A stretch of DNA of 64,000 bases, from positions 9,080,001 to 9,144,000 of the forward strand of contig CM020503.1 in assembly GCA_009823395.1 (NCBI GenBank), in the 5' to 3' direction. The stretch comes from Thamnaconus septentrionalis (taxonomy: Eukaryota > Chordata > Actinopteri > Tetraodontiformes > Monacanthidae). The position numbers and the translations under genes were made by a program. This document shows positions 1-13,556 of the stretch, piece after piece (position 1 is the stretch's first letter; each line of letters begins with the position of its first letter). Below the pieces are notes generated by a model. The model did not search any database, was not told the origin of the DNA, and saw only the letters and a list, made by a program, of their open reading frames with translations.

Positions 1-2876
1 TTCCGGCTGTGTATTAACTAGGTCATACCACTTTGCTACAACATAGTGGTCAGCCACTTGCCACGTTGCTCCCCACTGTGCTCGATTCCTGCCGATGGAA
101 GTCGTCAGGAAACTCTTGCAATTGAAATTGCAGGTGTCATACAACCTTCAACTGTAACAAGCGGCTGTCAGGGGAGCGAAGGCTGCATTAAATTGCACCG
201 CTGCATTTCGTGGGTGGCAGGGGGTGGAGGGGTTGAGTGGCCACCCAAGAGGAAGAACAGAATATTCCAGCTCTAAAAACAGGACAAACACAGTAGGTGG
301 GAGGAGGATAGGGATGAGTCACATGGGCAGATGACAGACAGGGAACAAAGTCAAAGACAAATTTGTGTGGAAATATGAGAATTGCCCTTGTTATGTACAT
401 ACATGAAGAGAATATGAATGTTAATAAAACCTAAACCCAAAATACTCATTTATTGACTCTTTAACCCCATTTAATTTTTATTTAAACTCTTCTTTTTCGT
501 TTTATGTCCATTTCTACTTTTCAGCCTTGTGATGCTGAAGATAAAGTCTTGGCCATGTCATATACTTCTGCAACAATTCAAAAGTAATAGATCATTGTTG
601 AGGGTGAAACATGAAAATGTTTTTTCTTGCAGGTAAGAATAGGTAGCCCAGCAAATTAATTTTTGTAATTAACCTTAAAGTTAGCTAATCATCTACAAAT
701 TGACTATTTGTAAAAAAAAGAAAAAGAAAAAGAAAGATTTAATCCAACATTGTGCTAATAATACATTAATTATATTACTAGATATTCAATAATTAAACTT
801 ACCTTAAAAATAACAGGGTTTTCCTTCCTTCATCATTTCTACATTCTCTTTCACAATGCTTCTATATTTAACTCAATTAATCCGCACAACTTTCATGGTC
901 ATTGCTATTTTGTCTTTCATTCAGTTGGCTCATTTACCCCTCTGCCTGTTAATAGACCTGCACATCAGACAAGGTGCCGGAACAGGCGCACAATACAAAG
1001 GATAACAGCTCTTGGTGATAGGTGCTGTAATTCCCTTCTGAATAAGACGACAGGCAAAATGAAGTGTTTTTCGTGGTGTAATCACTCATCCACTCTGCAG
1101 CGCAACCTTGAGTGAAAACGTGGCGTGTGAGCGTTTGGAGATAGAGACATTTTCCTTCCTGGGAGAAGATGTAATCAGCGCTGCAATGGCGTAAAGGTAA
1201 AATGAAACTAGACTCCCCATCTCTTGCTTCTTTAACGGTGATTAGTAACCACTTAGAAAGAAAAATGAGCATCATCAGAGGACTTGGTTACGTACGAGTG
1301 GGCTTCACCGCGGCAGCGGCCAATTGTCAGGTCGCAACGTTTTCAGAATCTGGGTCAGGGGTTTAAAATGTTTAAGTAGCCATGTCAAGGAGGACCCTGG
1401 ACCGGAGCTTTATAGCAGGAGCCCCCGCATCACTTCCAGCCCAGTGGCTGGTCGGGGCTTCATGCCCACTCCCATCCTAACCGGATGTATTCTGCATCAG
1501 TGAATCACCTCCACCGAGAGACTTCAAAAATGGCCGCCGTATGAGTGGCACAGATATGAAGAGGTTTAATTCACATCCTCTCCACTGTTCCGGATCCGGC
1601 GCTGAGGTTTGACACGGACAGCCATGTCGGATTGTTTTCCAACTGGCAGTTATCCAGCGTGGATGCCGGCACTGCAACGCTGATCTTCCTGGACACGCAT
1701 GCTAACAAGATAACCCCTCTCATGTTGCACTACTGGCACCCAAACTTCGACAGCGGCTTGAGCTGATTTGTGGAAGACGTTTCTGGATGAAGGCCAGTGA
1801 ATCGGAGCCAAAACGGAGGCTTATCCGCGTCTACGTGGACATGTTTTTTTTTTTTACATTCAGAAATGAAACAGTGTAAAATAACTTTGACTTGCACATT
1901 GCATATTGTCTAATGCATGCCAGTGTGAGCAGTGGTGATGCATCCTCTGAGGGGAGGGATCCAAAGCCAGAAAGGAAATTCAGAAATGGCAAATGATCCA
2001 ACACGGCTCAACGACAGTGTTGCAGTGGGAGGGGGTTGTGCGTATTAGAAATTATATTTTGAGTCTTTAATGAATTGCTGAGAAACTTTTGAATAACACA
2101 TTAGAATATTATGTTAATGGAATGCAAGAAAATGCCACCTGAGACCCTCATCCTCAGTGCGGTGGGGGAGCAGACAGACATTTACCCAGACATATGTAAA
2201 GCTTCTTCCACAAATGTTACAACTAGTGCTATTGTGGTGACGGCAGCTGTTTATTCACAATTCACACACAAGAGATGGCGCCTAATGAAAGGGTCACGAC
2301 GAAGGGGAAAATGGTTGAGAGTAAACAAGATGAAAAGCAAAGTTGGATTCAGATTTTGTATCTAATGAACCAGATTCTCTGTTTGTTCTGCATGTAAATG
2401 AAAGACTGAACCTCAAGCAAAATATATGGATGTAAAAATACCTGCATATGAGTGGAGAAGGCATAACATTAAATAGAGTCAAAGTGAGAAAAATAAACAA
2501 GCCGACTTGACTGTGTTTTCATGTCAGTATTCTGCAGGCAGAATGGAGGTTTCGGAATTGACTGTTTTATAAGATAAACATAAACCTACTGTTATAACCT
2601 TAGCTATAAGCTAACGCTAACACTAGTGCCTGGTTCCTAATGCTATACCTGTTGCCTATTCCCTAACCTCAACCGTAACTAATAGTTAGTTGAGTAGATG
2701 TTTGCTAGGCTTTGGAATTGAGTCGAAACTGACATCCAACATAAAACAAGCTAACAGTGTTCATGAATAACTTGATAATAGTCTTTATCCACCTTTTTAC
2801 TGCATTGCTTAATAAAATGTGTTTATGTTCTCCATTATGTACTGTCCCTTAAAGGCTTTTTGTATGTAAATGGACA

Positions 2877-2878
<2 letters not shown>

Positions 2879-2951
<73 letters not shown>

Positions 2952-3064
2952 TGGGGAGGATGTGAGTGCAGTGTGCCAGGAATGGCCTTGCTCACCAAGG
3001 AAGAGCTGGCAAGAATCTTTTAGGAAAAATGTGTGTGTGAGAGAGAGAGAGACAGTTGTGTAAG

Positions 3065-3096
<32 letters not shown>

Positions 3097-3193
3097 CAAA
3101 GTGGTAAAGAGACAGAAGGCAAGGCAGAGGGCTCCCTCTATGTAGGCCTTGTCCTGTAACCTGTTGCCATACATCATCACACATGCGTGCCTG

Positions 3194-3228
<35 letters not shown>
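2879..3228. repeat. compound microsatellite cluster (TG, AG, AC)
   Basis: The cluster is (TG)30 at 2879-2938 followed by (AG)6, then a short TG/GA tract at 3031-3051, (AC)15 at 3064-3093 and (AC)17 at about 3195-3228. TG tracts precede and AC tracts follow, so the block is roughly self-complementary. Confidence 0.95.
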
Positions 3229-3230
<2 letters not shown>

Positions 3231-3594
3231 CTACATGGCCTCATCACCTCGGGACTTGGTGCCGTTCATCAATCACCTGCTTATCTCTCAGTCGTCACAC
3301 TGTGGCCTCTTCTTCTTTCTCCTGCCTGGATCCCTCCAGCTGCCTCACCAGTCGCCACCCTCTCCTTTGCTTCCGGCTCTCGCGGTGTCTCCTTTTGTCT
3401 GGACAGAGGACACAATAAAGCGGAGCTCGGGCTTTTGAGAGAACGGAATTAAATGGAATAGAAGAAGGGCTGGCCAGTGGAAGTGATTGTTCAATTTAAA
3501 TAGATCCTTAGTAAAAAAAAAATGTCTGTAGGAGATTTCATGCTGTAGGCGTAATGTATTATAGATAGTATCAATCTATAAATGTGCATGTTCT

Positions 3595-3796
3595 CCATGT
3601 GTCAGTGTGGGTTCTTTCTGGGTTCTCTCCGGGTTCTCGAGGTGAATTGGGAACTCTGAAGGTCTGCAGGTGTGTGTGCGAGTGTGAATAGTTGTTTGTC
3701 TCTATAATGAACTGGCAACTTTTCCAGGGTATCACCCTGCCTTCGCTCTATGGCAGCTGGGAGAGGCTCCAGCAGACCCCGCAAGTGCGTTTACAG
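3595..3796 (+). mobile_element. tRNA-derived teleost SINE, copy 3 (body only)
   Basis: The plus strand carries GGGTTCTCTCCGGGTTCTCG, then AGTGTGAATAGTTGTTTGTC, ATGAACTGGCAACTTTTCC and CAGCTGGGAGAGGCTCCAGC, the characteristic body of this fish repeat. The tRNA-like head is missing. Confidence 0.6.
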
Positions 3797-3799
3797 CCT

Positions 3800-4120
3800 T
3801 CCCCATGATGGAACGTAATCAAAAACCTTTGCCATGGTACGTGATATACGCCACGACTGGCGCGATATTATGACGTAGCGCACGTAACGCTTAACGTCAT
3901 CCCGTGCGCCAGGTATTAGATGTGATGTTGACGTCTGCCTTTCCCACTGCAAGCCGATCGGAGCCGAGCCGACGAAAGCCGGTTTCAACCAGGGTCGCTT
4001 GCAGGGTTGTTTGACTCTGATTGACGTGGGTTGGTGAGCCTTTCCCACTGCCACCAAGTGCCAATTCTTGGCGGGTTCCAACAGGGTTTTTTGGCCAGTG
4101 GGAAAGGGGCTAAAGGTATC
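3800..4120. repeat. possible TIR-type repeat with TTTCCCACTG/CCAGTGGGAAA ends
   Basis: CTTTCCCACTG occurs at about 3940 and 4039, and the inverted form CAGTGGGAAAGG at about 4095-4107. These are phrases typical of a fish DNA-element family. The limits are uncertain. Confidence 0.3.
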
Positions 4121-5479
4121 ATTAGAAGTGTTGGTTTCCGAGACCTTCTGACAAGAGAACAAAGAGCAGAAGTAAAAGTAGTATGGGCAGTATGGACTTC
4201 TCCTATTATTGGAGAGGTTACCGTCACGCGAGAGACACAAATTATCATTATCATTTTTTAGAAAAAAATGGCAAAGTGGATCTTGCATAATACAGAACCT
4301 TTACCTTTGTACATCAGTGGGGTTTTAATTTTGTCGAAACCCAGCGAGTTCTACAGCGTAATTAATTCCCCTGCACGCCACAGAGCCTCAGAGAGGAATT
4401 TGCTAAATGTTTACAAGCACTTGAAAAACAAAGACGAGCGAGCGCCGTCTTTTGGAAGGTTTTTTCAGCTAAATGCTGACAAGCCAAGGCCACGAAGACA
4501 CGTCAGTTGTTGTCACACTCCATTGTGTTGCCGCCGATAAGGCTTTGTGCTGTGTCAGACGTTGTCCTGTATTCATCCGAGGTAATCCACTCGATTGTGA
4601 CTGTAAGTGCTTTCAGACTCAGCCGCTGCTATGCAGACCGTCTCCGCTGATAACACACGTCAGGTTGTTGTGTTCATTTTTTTTTTTTTTTTTCCTCGGC
4701 TGCGATGCTGGAAGGTTTGCGACCTCTTTCACTAAAATTGTCTTGTTTTGACAGTCGGTGCATTTCACAGGCGAGTTCTTCCTCGAAATTTTTATGAGCC
4801 GTTAGAATAAGCATTTAGCTCGAGAGTCGCCCGTGAAACACGCTGAATAAATGCTTAGAGAGGTTGATCATTTTTAATAAACAATAAACCCGTCACACCT
4901 CCAGCTGAAGAGTCGGTGGAAGCGAGACACTCTGGGAGCTAATTGAATTCTTTGTCTGTAAAAACTCGCCTCACACATTAAATCGCTCATGAGTGCACAG
5001 ACAATTTTTGGTGTACAGCCAGGTGCCCTGCTGCTGACAGCTCACACTATATTGGCAAGACCACAAATAAGCGGACAAAGGATTGCATTGGAATAAAGTG
5101 TCTCCCGGAAAAAAGGCAATCGGAAGATTTTGATCCAGTCTGACCCGATGCGTTTGGATTGGACTGAAGAAACTGAATTTGAACACAGCTGGAGATTCCT
5201 ACAGTAGAAACTATCCAGCCAACACTTTTTATTTTAGGCCCAGCATTCACAAACTGACTTAGACAATCTCTTGCTTTCAGCGCTTCTCTTCTTGCTGTAT
5301 GTCATTATTACCTACTGTGAGTAATTCCCTGCAGACTTTATATAAGCATTAGTTTGTAACGCACAAAAATTTCCAACGGAGATTATTTTTTTTGTTTGAG
5401 TGTCAATGGCTGCAGAAATGAATTGAGTCTGATGTCACATCTCTGACCACTTGGTGAGTTTCTGAGCTCCTCGTGGCTT

Positions 5480-6290
5480 TAATGCAGGGTGGAAACCCTG
5501 AGGGGCAGATCCTCAAAGAAGGGCGCGCTGCGGTAAAATGCGCCGCGTTTTTCGGCGAGATTGCGGCTGCAATCTGCGCCACCAATGTGGGTATCCACAA
5601 AGGTTTTTGCGCTAATGACATGCAGGCGCAAACACGCCCACAAATGCGGCACCTGAAACAGGTGCGAATGTTGCCGTCTGGCAACCTGAGAGCAGTTTGC
5701 GCCAAAGGTTGTTGGTGAGTGCACGTGTTGACAGCGAAACTCTGCTAGGACAAACGCGTTCCTGTGCTCGCCTGGCATTACGATGCCTCCTCCGTCAACC
5801 AAGACTGCTGCCATAATGGAAAGAAAGTCAAGACGCAAGACGCGTTAGTCATTATATAAGCAAGACAATCACCAACACTGAGTACCATTTGTATTTTTCA
5901 TAGCCCATCTAAAATATTGGCATAGATACTGTAGTCTATGCCTATCTATATATAAGATTTGGGGAGCCATATATATATTTCAGGCTTTTCAGAGAGGAAA
6001 GTTTCACTCAGAAGCCAGAAACACTTTCACAGACAGAAGCTGCGCCTGGTTTTGGCTGGCGGTGTTTGCGTCTGTCAAACTGCGTGTGGACACGAGCGCA
6101 AACTCTTTCTGGATCTGCCACTGTTTGAATGAGGCATATTTGCATAGAAAGCCCTGCCGCTACCTGCGCCTTGGCGCATTTTCTGCCGATTTTCACGCTT
6201 GCGTCCCCTCTGTGGATCGGAATCACCGTTTTTGGCGCTAATTACCGGGATTTTCTGGCGCAAAAGCCGGGCAATCACTTTGTGGTGTCA
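5480..6290. other. GC-rich block with clustered GCGC / E2F-like motifs
   Basis: In an AT-rich neighbourhood, two sub-blocks (about 5480-5830 and 6030-6290) carry at least eleven motifs with a GCGC core, many as TTTGCGC, TTGGCGC or GGCGCAAA. The palindrome TTTGCGCCAAA lies at 5696-5706, TTTGGCGC at 6231-6238 and GGCGCAAAA at 6257-6265. These match the E2F binding consensus, but the repetitive style could equally mark an old mobile element. No promoter or gene is visible next to it. Confidence 0.4.
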
Positions 6291-7479
6291 CTTTGAGTGT
6301 TCATCTGCTGAGGTCCTGAGGTTATCGTAACAACAGGGTTTAATTAGCAGAGTCAATATCAGACTGCACCTTAAGCATGTAATTAAGCATGAAACACACC
6401 TTTTGTGTGTGTGTGTGTGTGTTTCAGTATAATTAAGTACAAGTACTAGAGTATGGTTGATGCACTGTTTAGCTATGTGTTGGTCTCCATCTGAGCTAAA
6501 ATATTATAAATCTTTTTGAAAACAAATATAATTTACATATTATTTCCTATCTGTCTATCTGTCTATCTATCTATCCGTCTGTCTGAAATAAAAAGGAAAG
6601 GTCTTGATGAAAGATCCATCCATAAACTGAAATAATCACGGATAATCCAGAACATTTATATAATAAGGAATAAAAATGAATTGCGCTGACATTCACCTTT
6701 TAAATTCTCATTTACATTCAGTTTGCCAGATAGTCTTTCATTATTTTACGCTTTAAAGTCTTTCTAAATTTCAAAAGAGAATAACACAGTTGGAGTCCGT
6801 CATTGAGTCCAGTGTATTTCACATCGTTCTTGCTGTACTTGTTGAAAACATCAGCAATCCCCCTAAATTACATTTACCTTCCCTCAACTTAAACATTTCT
6901 TCAATAACCACAGGAATGTCCGGTACATCATTTCAAGTGTTCTTAAGTATATGATGTCATGAAATCTCAAAACAGAAGACTGAATAAAAAGACAAGTAGT
7001 TGGTTCACAAAAAAACAAATTTATTTATAATTCTGATAGCTCCTTATTTGCTAAATGTCTCTTTATTCCAAAATCTTGATGAGATTGTGCACCACTGGTT
7101 GACATAACTTATCTAGTTGTGCTCTCGTGATGACACGACTCTCTGGCATGATGATGGAGATCAGTTGTGGATATTTCATTCCGAGCAGGTCAAAGCGGTG
7201 GTTATTGTGACCTGACCACGTCAATGACTCAGGAACAGAGGAGACGTGGGTGCATAACCTCTCATCAGTCCAGCCGAAGATGTGCGGAGGACATTAATGT
7301 TTCTTGTTTCAGAGCTCCCTCGCAGCAGAACACACACTTTTGTTGTCGAGCTGAGTTGCAGGTCTGTTTTTTAATGCCATGTGTCAACTTTGGATTGGGT
7401 GTTTTATTTATATCGGGATCACGGCTGGTGTGTGTGGCAGTGTTCACAATACAATTCCTGTTATACCAAGGATTTTTGA

Positions 7480-7770
7480 TAAGAGACAGGGAAAACGGGT
7501 CCTTTACTGTCCATCCATTTTCTGTTTTCGGCTGTCCTACACTCAGTGCCATATGTGGCGGTGGAGCCTATAGCTCAGCTTATATCGAGCAAAGGCGGGT
7601 TTATTCCCTCAACAAGCCACCACTGACCGCTGAGCCACATAGAGAACCCACACGGACACAGTGAGAACATGCAAACTCCACACGTTGAGGCCCCAGGCCC
7701 AGGAATCGAACCCACAACCTTCATGCTGTGAAACAACGATGCTAACAGCTCGCCCTTTCATTTTGTTTCA
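7480..7770 (-). mobile_element. tRNA-derived teleost SINE, copy 1 (with head)
   Basis: On the minus strand the head reads GTTAGCATCGTTG (A-box-like) and GGGTTCGATTCC (a B box matching the tRNA consensus). It is followed by a body with the familiar fish phrase GAGTTTGCATGTTCTCACTG and ends near a CCATCCATTTTCTG-type tail. This is the most complete of three related copies in the 3' flank. The RNA polymerase III promoter boxes look intact, but the element itself is diverged. Confidence 0.65.
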
Positions 7771-8489
7771 CACTGCTAATCTTCTTTCCCATATTTTATT
7801 TCCATATGCATACAATTATCAGAAGCATTGTGTTGAAATGATAGTATCATTTGACAAGCTAACCTCTAGATGACTTCTGCACTCAACCATTTCAGATACG
7901 TTTTCATGGGCAGTTTTTTGCCCTGCGGATAAATAAAGCGGAAACAAATCTTATCTAGTTCTCTTCTCACTGCTTTTGATCCTCAGCGGGTCTATGGTTA
8001 TTATTATTAATTTCTTTTTTCATCCTTTTGGGAGAGAAGTATCTCTAAAGCCTCCCTGTATTTATGTGAGATAATGTGCATCTGATCTCCTGGAAATGCC
8101 ATGTAAGAGTCATCTAAGTCCATTCAAACCATTGGAATTGATTGGGCTGAACATATTACTGCTCTTTGTTCCAGCTCCTGGAAGCTTTGTCCCTTTTGTG
8201 CATTCCAGCCTTGGAAACTCAGTTTGCAAAAGTATTATAAGATTTTACAGACATTTGGCACAGGGAGACACTGACCTTCCCTGTGAGCCCCTTCAAGCAG
8301 GGTTTAGCTGGGATGTCTGCAGACAGAGCCCCTCTGTCTGATCTACAGTGGTGAGGAAAGCATGAAGTAACTTTTTTAAAGGTGTGACGGAGGGGAAAAA
8401 CAGGTATTCACTTGATTCTAAGCCACCTGTGAAGCCAGAGACATCCCCCTTTGATCTGCTTAGTCATTGGTGACAAGCATTATGAGAGA

Positions 8490-8735
8490 ATACCTATTCC
8501 CTCAGCGTTCCGCTGGGGTATCTTCTTCTAATTCTTTGGCCTGCTCCATTCTGGGGTGGCCGCAGCCAATCAAATGCATCTATCAACCGCTGTCCTTTGC
8601 ATCTCTTTCTCTCACAACAACTAACTTCGCTACAGCCATGAATCTCCTCCTTGGAACCTCCTGCCTGGCACTTCCAACCTTAGCATCCTTCACCTCCGGA
8701 CATGGACATGTCCAGAACATCTCAATGTGGAATCT
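8490..8735 (+). repeat. teleost interspersed repeat, copy 1
   Basis: This shares ordered phrases with 22430-22700: CAATCAAATGCATCTATC / CAATCATCTGCCTCCATC, ATGAATCTCCTCCTTGG / GTGAATCTCCTCTGGTG, and TGTCCAGAACATCTCAATG / CGTCCAAACCATCTCAGTC. The same text recurs widely in fish genomes, possibly as part of a non-LTR retrotransposon. I cannot place the class. Confidence 0.5.
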
Positions 8736-9597
8736 CTAGCTTGATTGAGACTATTTTCAGTATTCCAGTTAAAAATTGGACCGAGGCTTGTACATACAGA
8801 CATGGATTCATGAGAATGGGTTGTGCCTACAGGTGTCACAAGATGCTCACGATTGCTAATTGGAAAGATACAACTTTCTTTGACACCTACAAAATGGGAC
8901 CATGTGGGGTGTGATTGTGTTAAAGCCCTCTTATTTATTTTTAGAGACTGTGTCTGTGCCCACAGTGTAGGCGTCAGCATGTTGTAGCTGCTAATAGAGG
9001 CAAGTCGCAGAAACCGAGGCACTTGTCCACTTTGGGGAGCGTCTTCTTCCCCTTTGAGGGACCAAATGTTGCTCGTCCAAAAAAAGAATGTTTGATTTTG
9101 TCATAACGTTTTGTTCCTGTGACTGTCTGTCTGTTTAATTCCTGCATGTAGTCAGAGCTGTCAGTCGCTGCTACATTACATTAGCAAGAGCTGACACCAG
9201 TCCAGCACTTTTATTGATTAGGTTATTTTGCAGTGCCACATATTGAAAAGAACATAATGAAAATGTGGATCTTGGACAAATTGAACTAATTTTAGGTGCT
9301 GTCAATGATTCCTTTTGAGCCACCCGCTGCAAATATTCTCACTTTGGTGAATGTGTGGGCACAACACAGGGTGGGAAGTGGAAGTGAATGAAGACTGTGT
9401 GGTTTTGAGGAAATAAAGCTGAGTTTAAAATATTGGGAAGACAAAATCCAATTGGGTTTCAGTATTTTGCTGGTTGTTATTATTAGCATCATAATTAATA
9501 GGGAAAATATGTGGTGTTTACTGCCAAAAAATAAAATTACATTTTTATGTTGTACTGAATTGTTTCTAACTGATTTTAATACTTTGAAGTGCTTCTC

Positions 9598-9842
9598 CTG
9601 CTCAGATGGTCACAGAGTGCTGGAGCCTCTTTCAGCTGTCTTGACTGGTTGCACCTCGGACAATCACCAGTTTATCGCAGGGCCAGAAAGACAAACAACC
9701 ATCCACATTTGCACTCACACTTACGGCCTGTGTAGAGTTGCCCATTTATCTAATATGCATGTCTTACTTTGGCAGGAAGTTGGGCTACTATGCAAACTGC
9801 ACAATGAAAGGCCTCAAGTCAGGGAATCAAACCAGTAGCGAC
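9598..9842 (-). mobile_element. tRNA-derived teleost SINE, copy 2 (diverged)
   Basis: Read on the minus strand, this shares the order of phrases with copy 1: a GGTTTGATTCCC-like B-box remnant, GTGCAGTTTGCATAG, then the body with GAGTGCAAATGTGGATGG and GGTGATTGTCC. It is clearly older than copy 1. Confidence 0.5.
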
Positions 9843-12800
9843 CTTCACCTGATATCTAAAAACAAAAATGTGTCTTTAATCAACAATCCCTAAAAATGCC
9901 TTCATAACTATGTAATGTACAATTAAAGGGTTGTAATAATCACAGAAAGCACCGTTTTAACATTTATGAAAACTCCAAATGTTGAAATTGCATCGCTTTA
10001 ACTTCTCCGAAGCTTATAGCCTGATCATGTTGGACAATCTTTCAATTATGGACAATGTGAACCACCTCTGTCTCTATGCCAGATTCAATCTTCAATTCAA
10101 TCTTCTTAATAAAAGAGCAGAACTGTGACATGTTTCACAAGGTTGGGTTGATTAACCCAAGATAAATTCTAATGGTTAGGACTCTCTCCCTAATCTAAAT
10201 GTATGTAAATTGCATTAAATCAGTGACATCCACTGACACTGACTACAATAACCAATTAAATCCTATTTGACTGGCTGGCTGAACACCATTCAGCCAGGTA
10301 CCATCAGCTAGGTACCAGCTCTCCGTACAATAACAAATATCTCTACAAAGATAAATACAGTCAAAAATGTAAAACGTAAACTTCCACAGACAGAAGGATA
10401 TAATCTTAAACATCTCTTGCCAAAGCCTCTGTCAAATACGAGCATGTCAAATGTGAAAAGTTCACACTTTTTGAATTTTTTCTTTGCAAAACAAATTTGA
10501 GTTGATAAACATTTTGTTTTGTCCAACTATAATCAATGAAGTGGCTCAGCTACACTAACAGCCAGAAGTGTGTCACTTGCAATGGCTACATCAAAAACAA
10601 CAACAAAACAATCATTGCTGAAAGAAACTGAGAGTTTTGCGTCATATTGTGGACCAGTTTCAACAGGTATTCTCGCTTGCTAGACAAGATCATGGGATTT
10701 GCTGCATTACTGGAGGTGTTCTTCCAGAGGACATGTGTTGATGCTTTAATGTGGCCTTTTAGAAGCACCTTCACTTCTCCGCATTTCACGAGCTAGAGAA
10801 GCTGCACCTCCCAAGGTCACAACACAAAAGCAAGAAACTCTCAAAACTCTTAAAAAGATTTCGCATTTGTACAGCACTTCTTCAAAAAAGGTAAGTCATG
10901 CAGCATTTAACACTGACATCATTTGGTATTTTTAAATGTTAAAGGTCCCACATTATATATATATTACACTGGCAAGTTTTTAATCATCAGACTTCAAAAG
11001 AAAATTGTAAACAGAAGATATTGAACAAGGTTTGATGGCTTTGGACACAACTTATGATGACTTCAGTTGGCTATCAGAAAGAGTCTTTTTTCTTTACAAA
11101 AGTTTCATGATTGTTCTCTGAAACAGGTGTTCAGTACTTCTGGTGGGTGGCTTAAATATGTTTATGCTGCTCGTTTTCTCCACCGCTCCATTTCCACTGC
11201 TGCCGCCTCCCCAACTGGAGGGCGTTTCTATTTCCATCAGCTGCAGGTGCAAAACCCATCATGAATAAAAGACTCATGCAAATTAATTTGGAAGCTATGA
11301 CGCAACACTTTCACTTATAAAAAAAAAAAAAAAAGTGTGATCAAGTCTTCATATGGATTGTCACTAAAATCGCACCAGACAAAAGAGTCAATTTGTGTGA
11401 AGAGTCAAAGAAGTTTGACTTAAAATCAAACTTCAAAAAATATTGAGGCACAAATCAAATCATGTGGAACTATAGCTGTCATTTAAAGGCATTGACTTAA
11501 TATGGAAAATTTATTGTCAATTAATTCAGCTATCGTATAGTCATTGGCTGTGGTTGTGTGGAGCCAGCCAGAGAGCTTTTTTCAAGCTTAATAAGCAGCT
11601 ATTTCAGGCCAGGACCCCGTCTGAGCACTCCGGTGACATTTTGGATGGCGTGTCCGTCTTCATGGAGTGTTCCTCACCGGCTGTTATTCAGAATTTTGCA
11701 TGTCATTAATCCCTGGCGAGGACTAGGGCCCTCGGGGAGTCATTTTGCGATGGAGTGTAGTAATTCTTCCTCTTCAGCCTCACCTGCTTCTCCCATATTA
11801 TTACATATTGCCAAGATTTTTGCTGGCACCTCTTGGCGAACATATTTCCGTGCCAGTGCCGGTTGGGGTAAAGTGATAGTGATTGAAGAGATTTAGCAGT
11901 CTCGAAAAATAGCTTCAGTGCACATAAGGCTGACTCGTGGCTGTTTACCAAGATCTTGATTTTTTTTTTTTTTTTTCAATATTTGAATCGACAGATGAAT
12001 GTGAATAGACGGAGTGAGGGAGTGCGTGCAGTACACTGAAAGTAAAACCAGGCGTCAGGCTGTTTATTTCCTTTTCCATATAATACATGACTAAACCAAT
12101 CAAATTAGAAACGTTGATGCTTTTATACTGAAAGCAAGGGTACAAGCAGAGACACATGTAGCTCATCTAACCTCCAAAATAATCTGGCATACCATAGACT
12201 GATTGATTGATTGATTTCTACAGTGCAACATTGGAAAGGCAAAGCATTGAAGAAGCGTTAATTCTCCCTATGCAATGAATTTTACAATGAAATTGGAGAG
12301 GAGGCAGGATTGTTTATCTGCAGACTTTAATTCATCAGACTGTTGTTGAATCCATATCCATCAGTGAGAGGCCTGAAAACAGTCTTAAAACATTTCAGTG
12401 GAAACATCAATTATGCCAAAATGTTGTTTTTTTTCTTAATTTAAAACATGGGATAGCAACTAATCATTGTTTTCATTATTGATTAATGTGTTTTTATGTT
12501 CCTGATTGATCGTGAGCTGAAGTTAAAAAACAGCAGCATTAAATGGAGTTAATCATTAAGAAAGTCTGGAACAAGGGGATTTTGATCATTAATCACACAA
12601 CATTAATAATGAAAGTGGTTTTGGATTTATTTTCCATCACTCTGTGGTTTGGTGCAGCTCTTGACTGAAGCACCTTGAGGGACTTAGACATGGCTGGTGT
12701 CAGTTTGCACCTCTCATCTGACCTTCTTTAGATTAGATTAGATTATATGTTCTTTGCAGCTAATATGGTTTCCATCAACAATGTAAGAGTAAACTTTGAG

Positions 12801-13040
12801 AATATCAGCTAATGACTGGACAAGGCTACAGATGGTTCCAGCAGACTGTAGTGTTAAAAATAAGTGTTAAAAATAAGCATGAGTGATTCAATTGTATGCA
12901 CTGCTATATCGTAGATCTTTAGAAGCTTCATGCATGCAGCAAAACTCCTTTAAACAACATGTATTTATGTGAGGATAGTGAACAAGGTGTGGCCCCAGAG
13001 CACATGTACTAACAGTGCATTTACACTAATTTAAAACTTT

Positions 13041-13043
<3 letters not shown>

Positions 13044-13113
<70 letters not shown>
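13044..13113 (+). repeat. (GA)35 microsatellite
   Basis: An uninterrupted GA run of about 70 bp. Confidence 0.97.
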
Positions 13114-13116
<3 letters not shown>

Positions 13117-13494
13117 TCTGGAACAATGAACAGTTTTTGCCCTGCGCACGCCTGTTGCCACGGCAACAGTGCAATACTGTGACACTGAGGTGGAGGATGC
13201 AGAGATGCACGGAAGGACATGTGATGATTGGCACGGCGTCTCTGACGTAGGTGACTATAAAAGTGGGTGATTTGGCTCTCCTCCTTTGATCCTCCTTTTG
13301 CTTTCTAATTCCTTAATTCCTGTCTGGGCTGCGTGTCGCCGCCGCTGAGCCGCTCCCCTCCATTGACGCTCCTCTGCCTCTGTTGCACAGAATCCTCCAC
13401 ATCACGGCCCGAGCGTGCACACGCGCGGTTTGGGGTGCGAGTGTCTGTTTCAACTCTTCAGCGTCACTCTGGCGTTTGCTGCAGTGCTCCGCGA

Positions 13495-13495
<1 letters not shown>

Positions 13496-13552
<57 letters not shown>

Positions 13553-13556
13553 ACAC
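13496..13556 (+). repeat. (TG)27 microsatellite with ACACAC end
   Basis: TG repeat at 13496-13550, switching to ACACAC, so the end is a small inverted repeat. Confidence 0.97.

Noticed and set aside
2835..3225. Several open frames over 60 codons on both strands
   Set aside because: They are translations of TG/AC microsatellites (runs of Val-Cys or His-Thr) and not genes.
7680..7770. tRNA-like A and B boxes on the minus strand
   Set aside because: They belong to the head of a SINE: the sequence continues directly into a SINE body, so it was not called as a tRNA gene.
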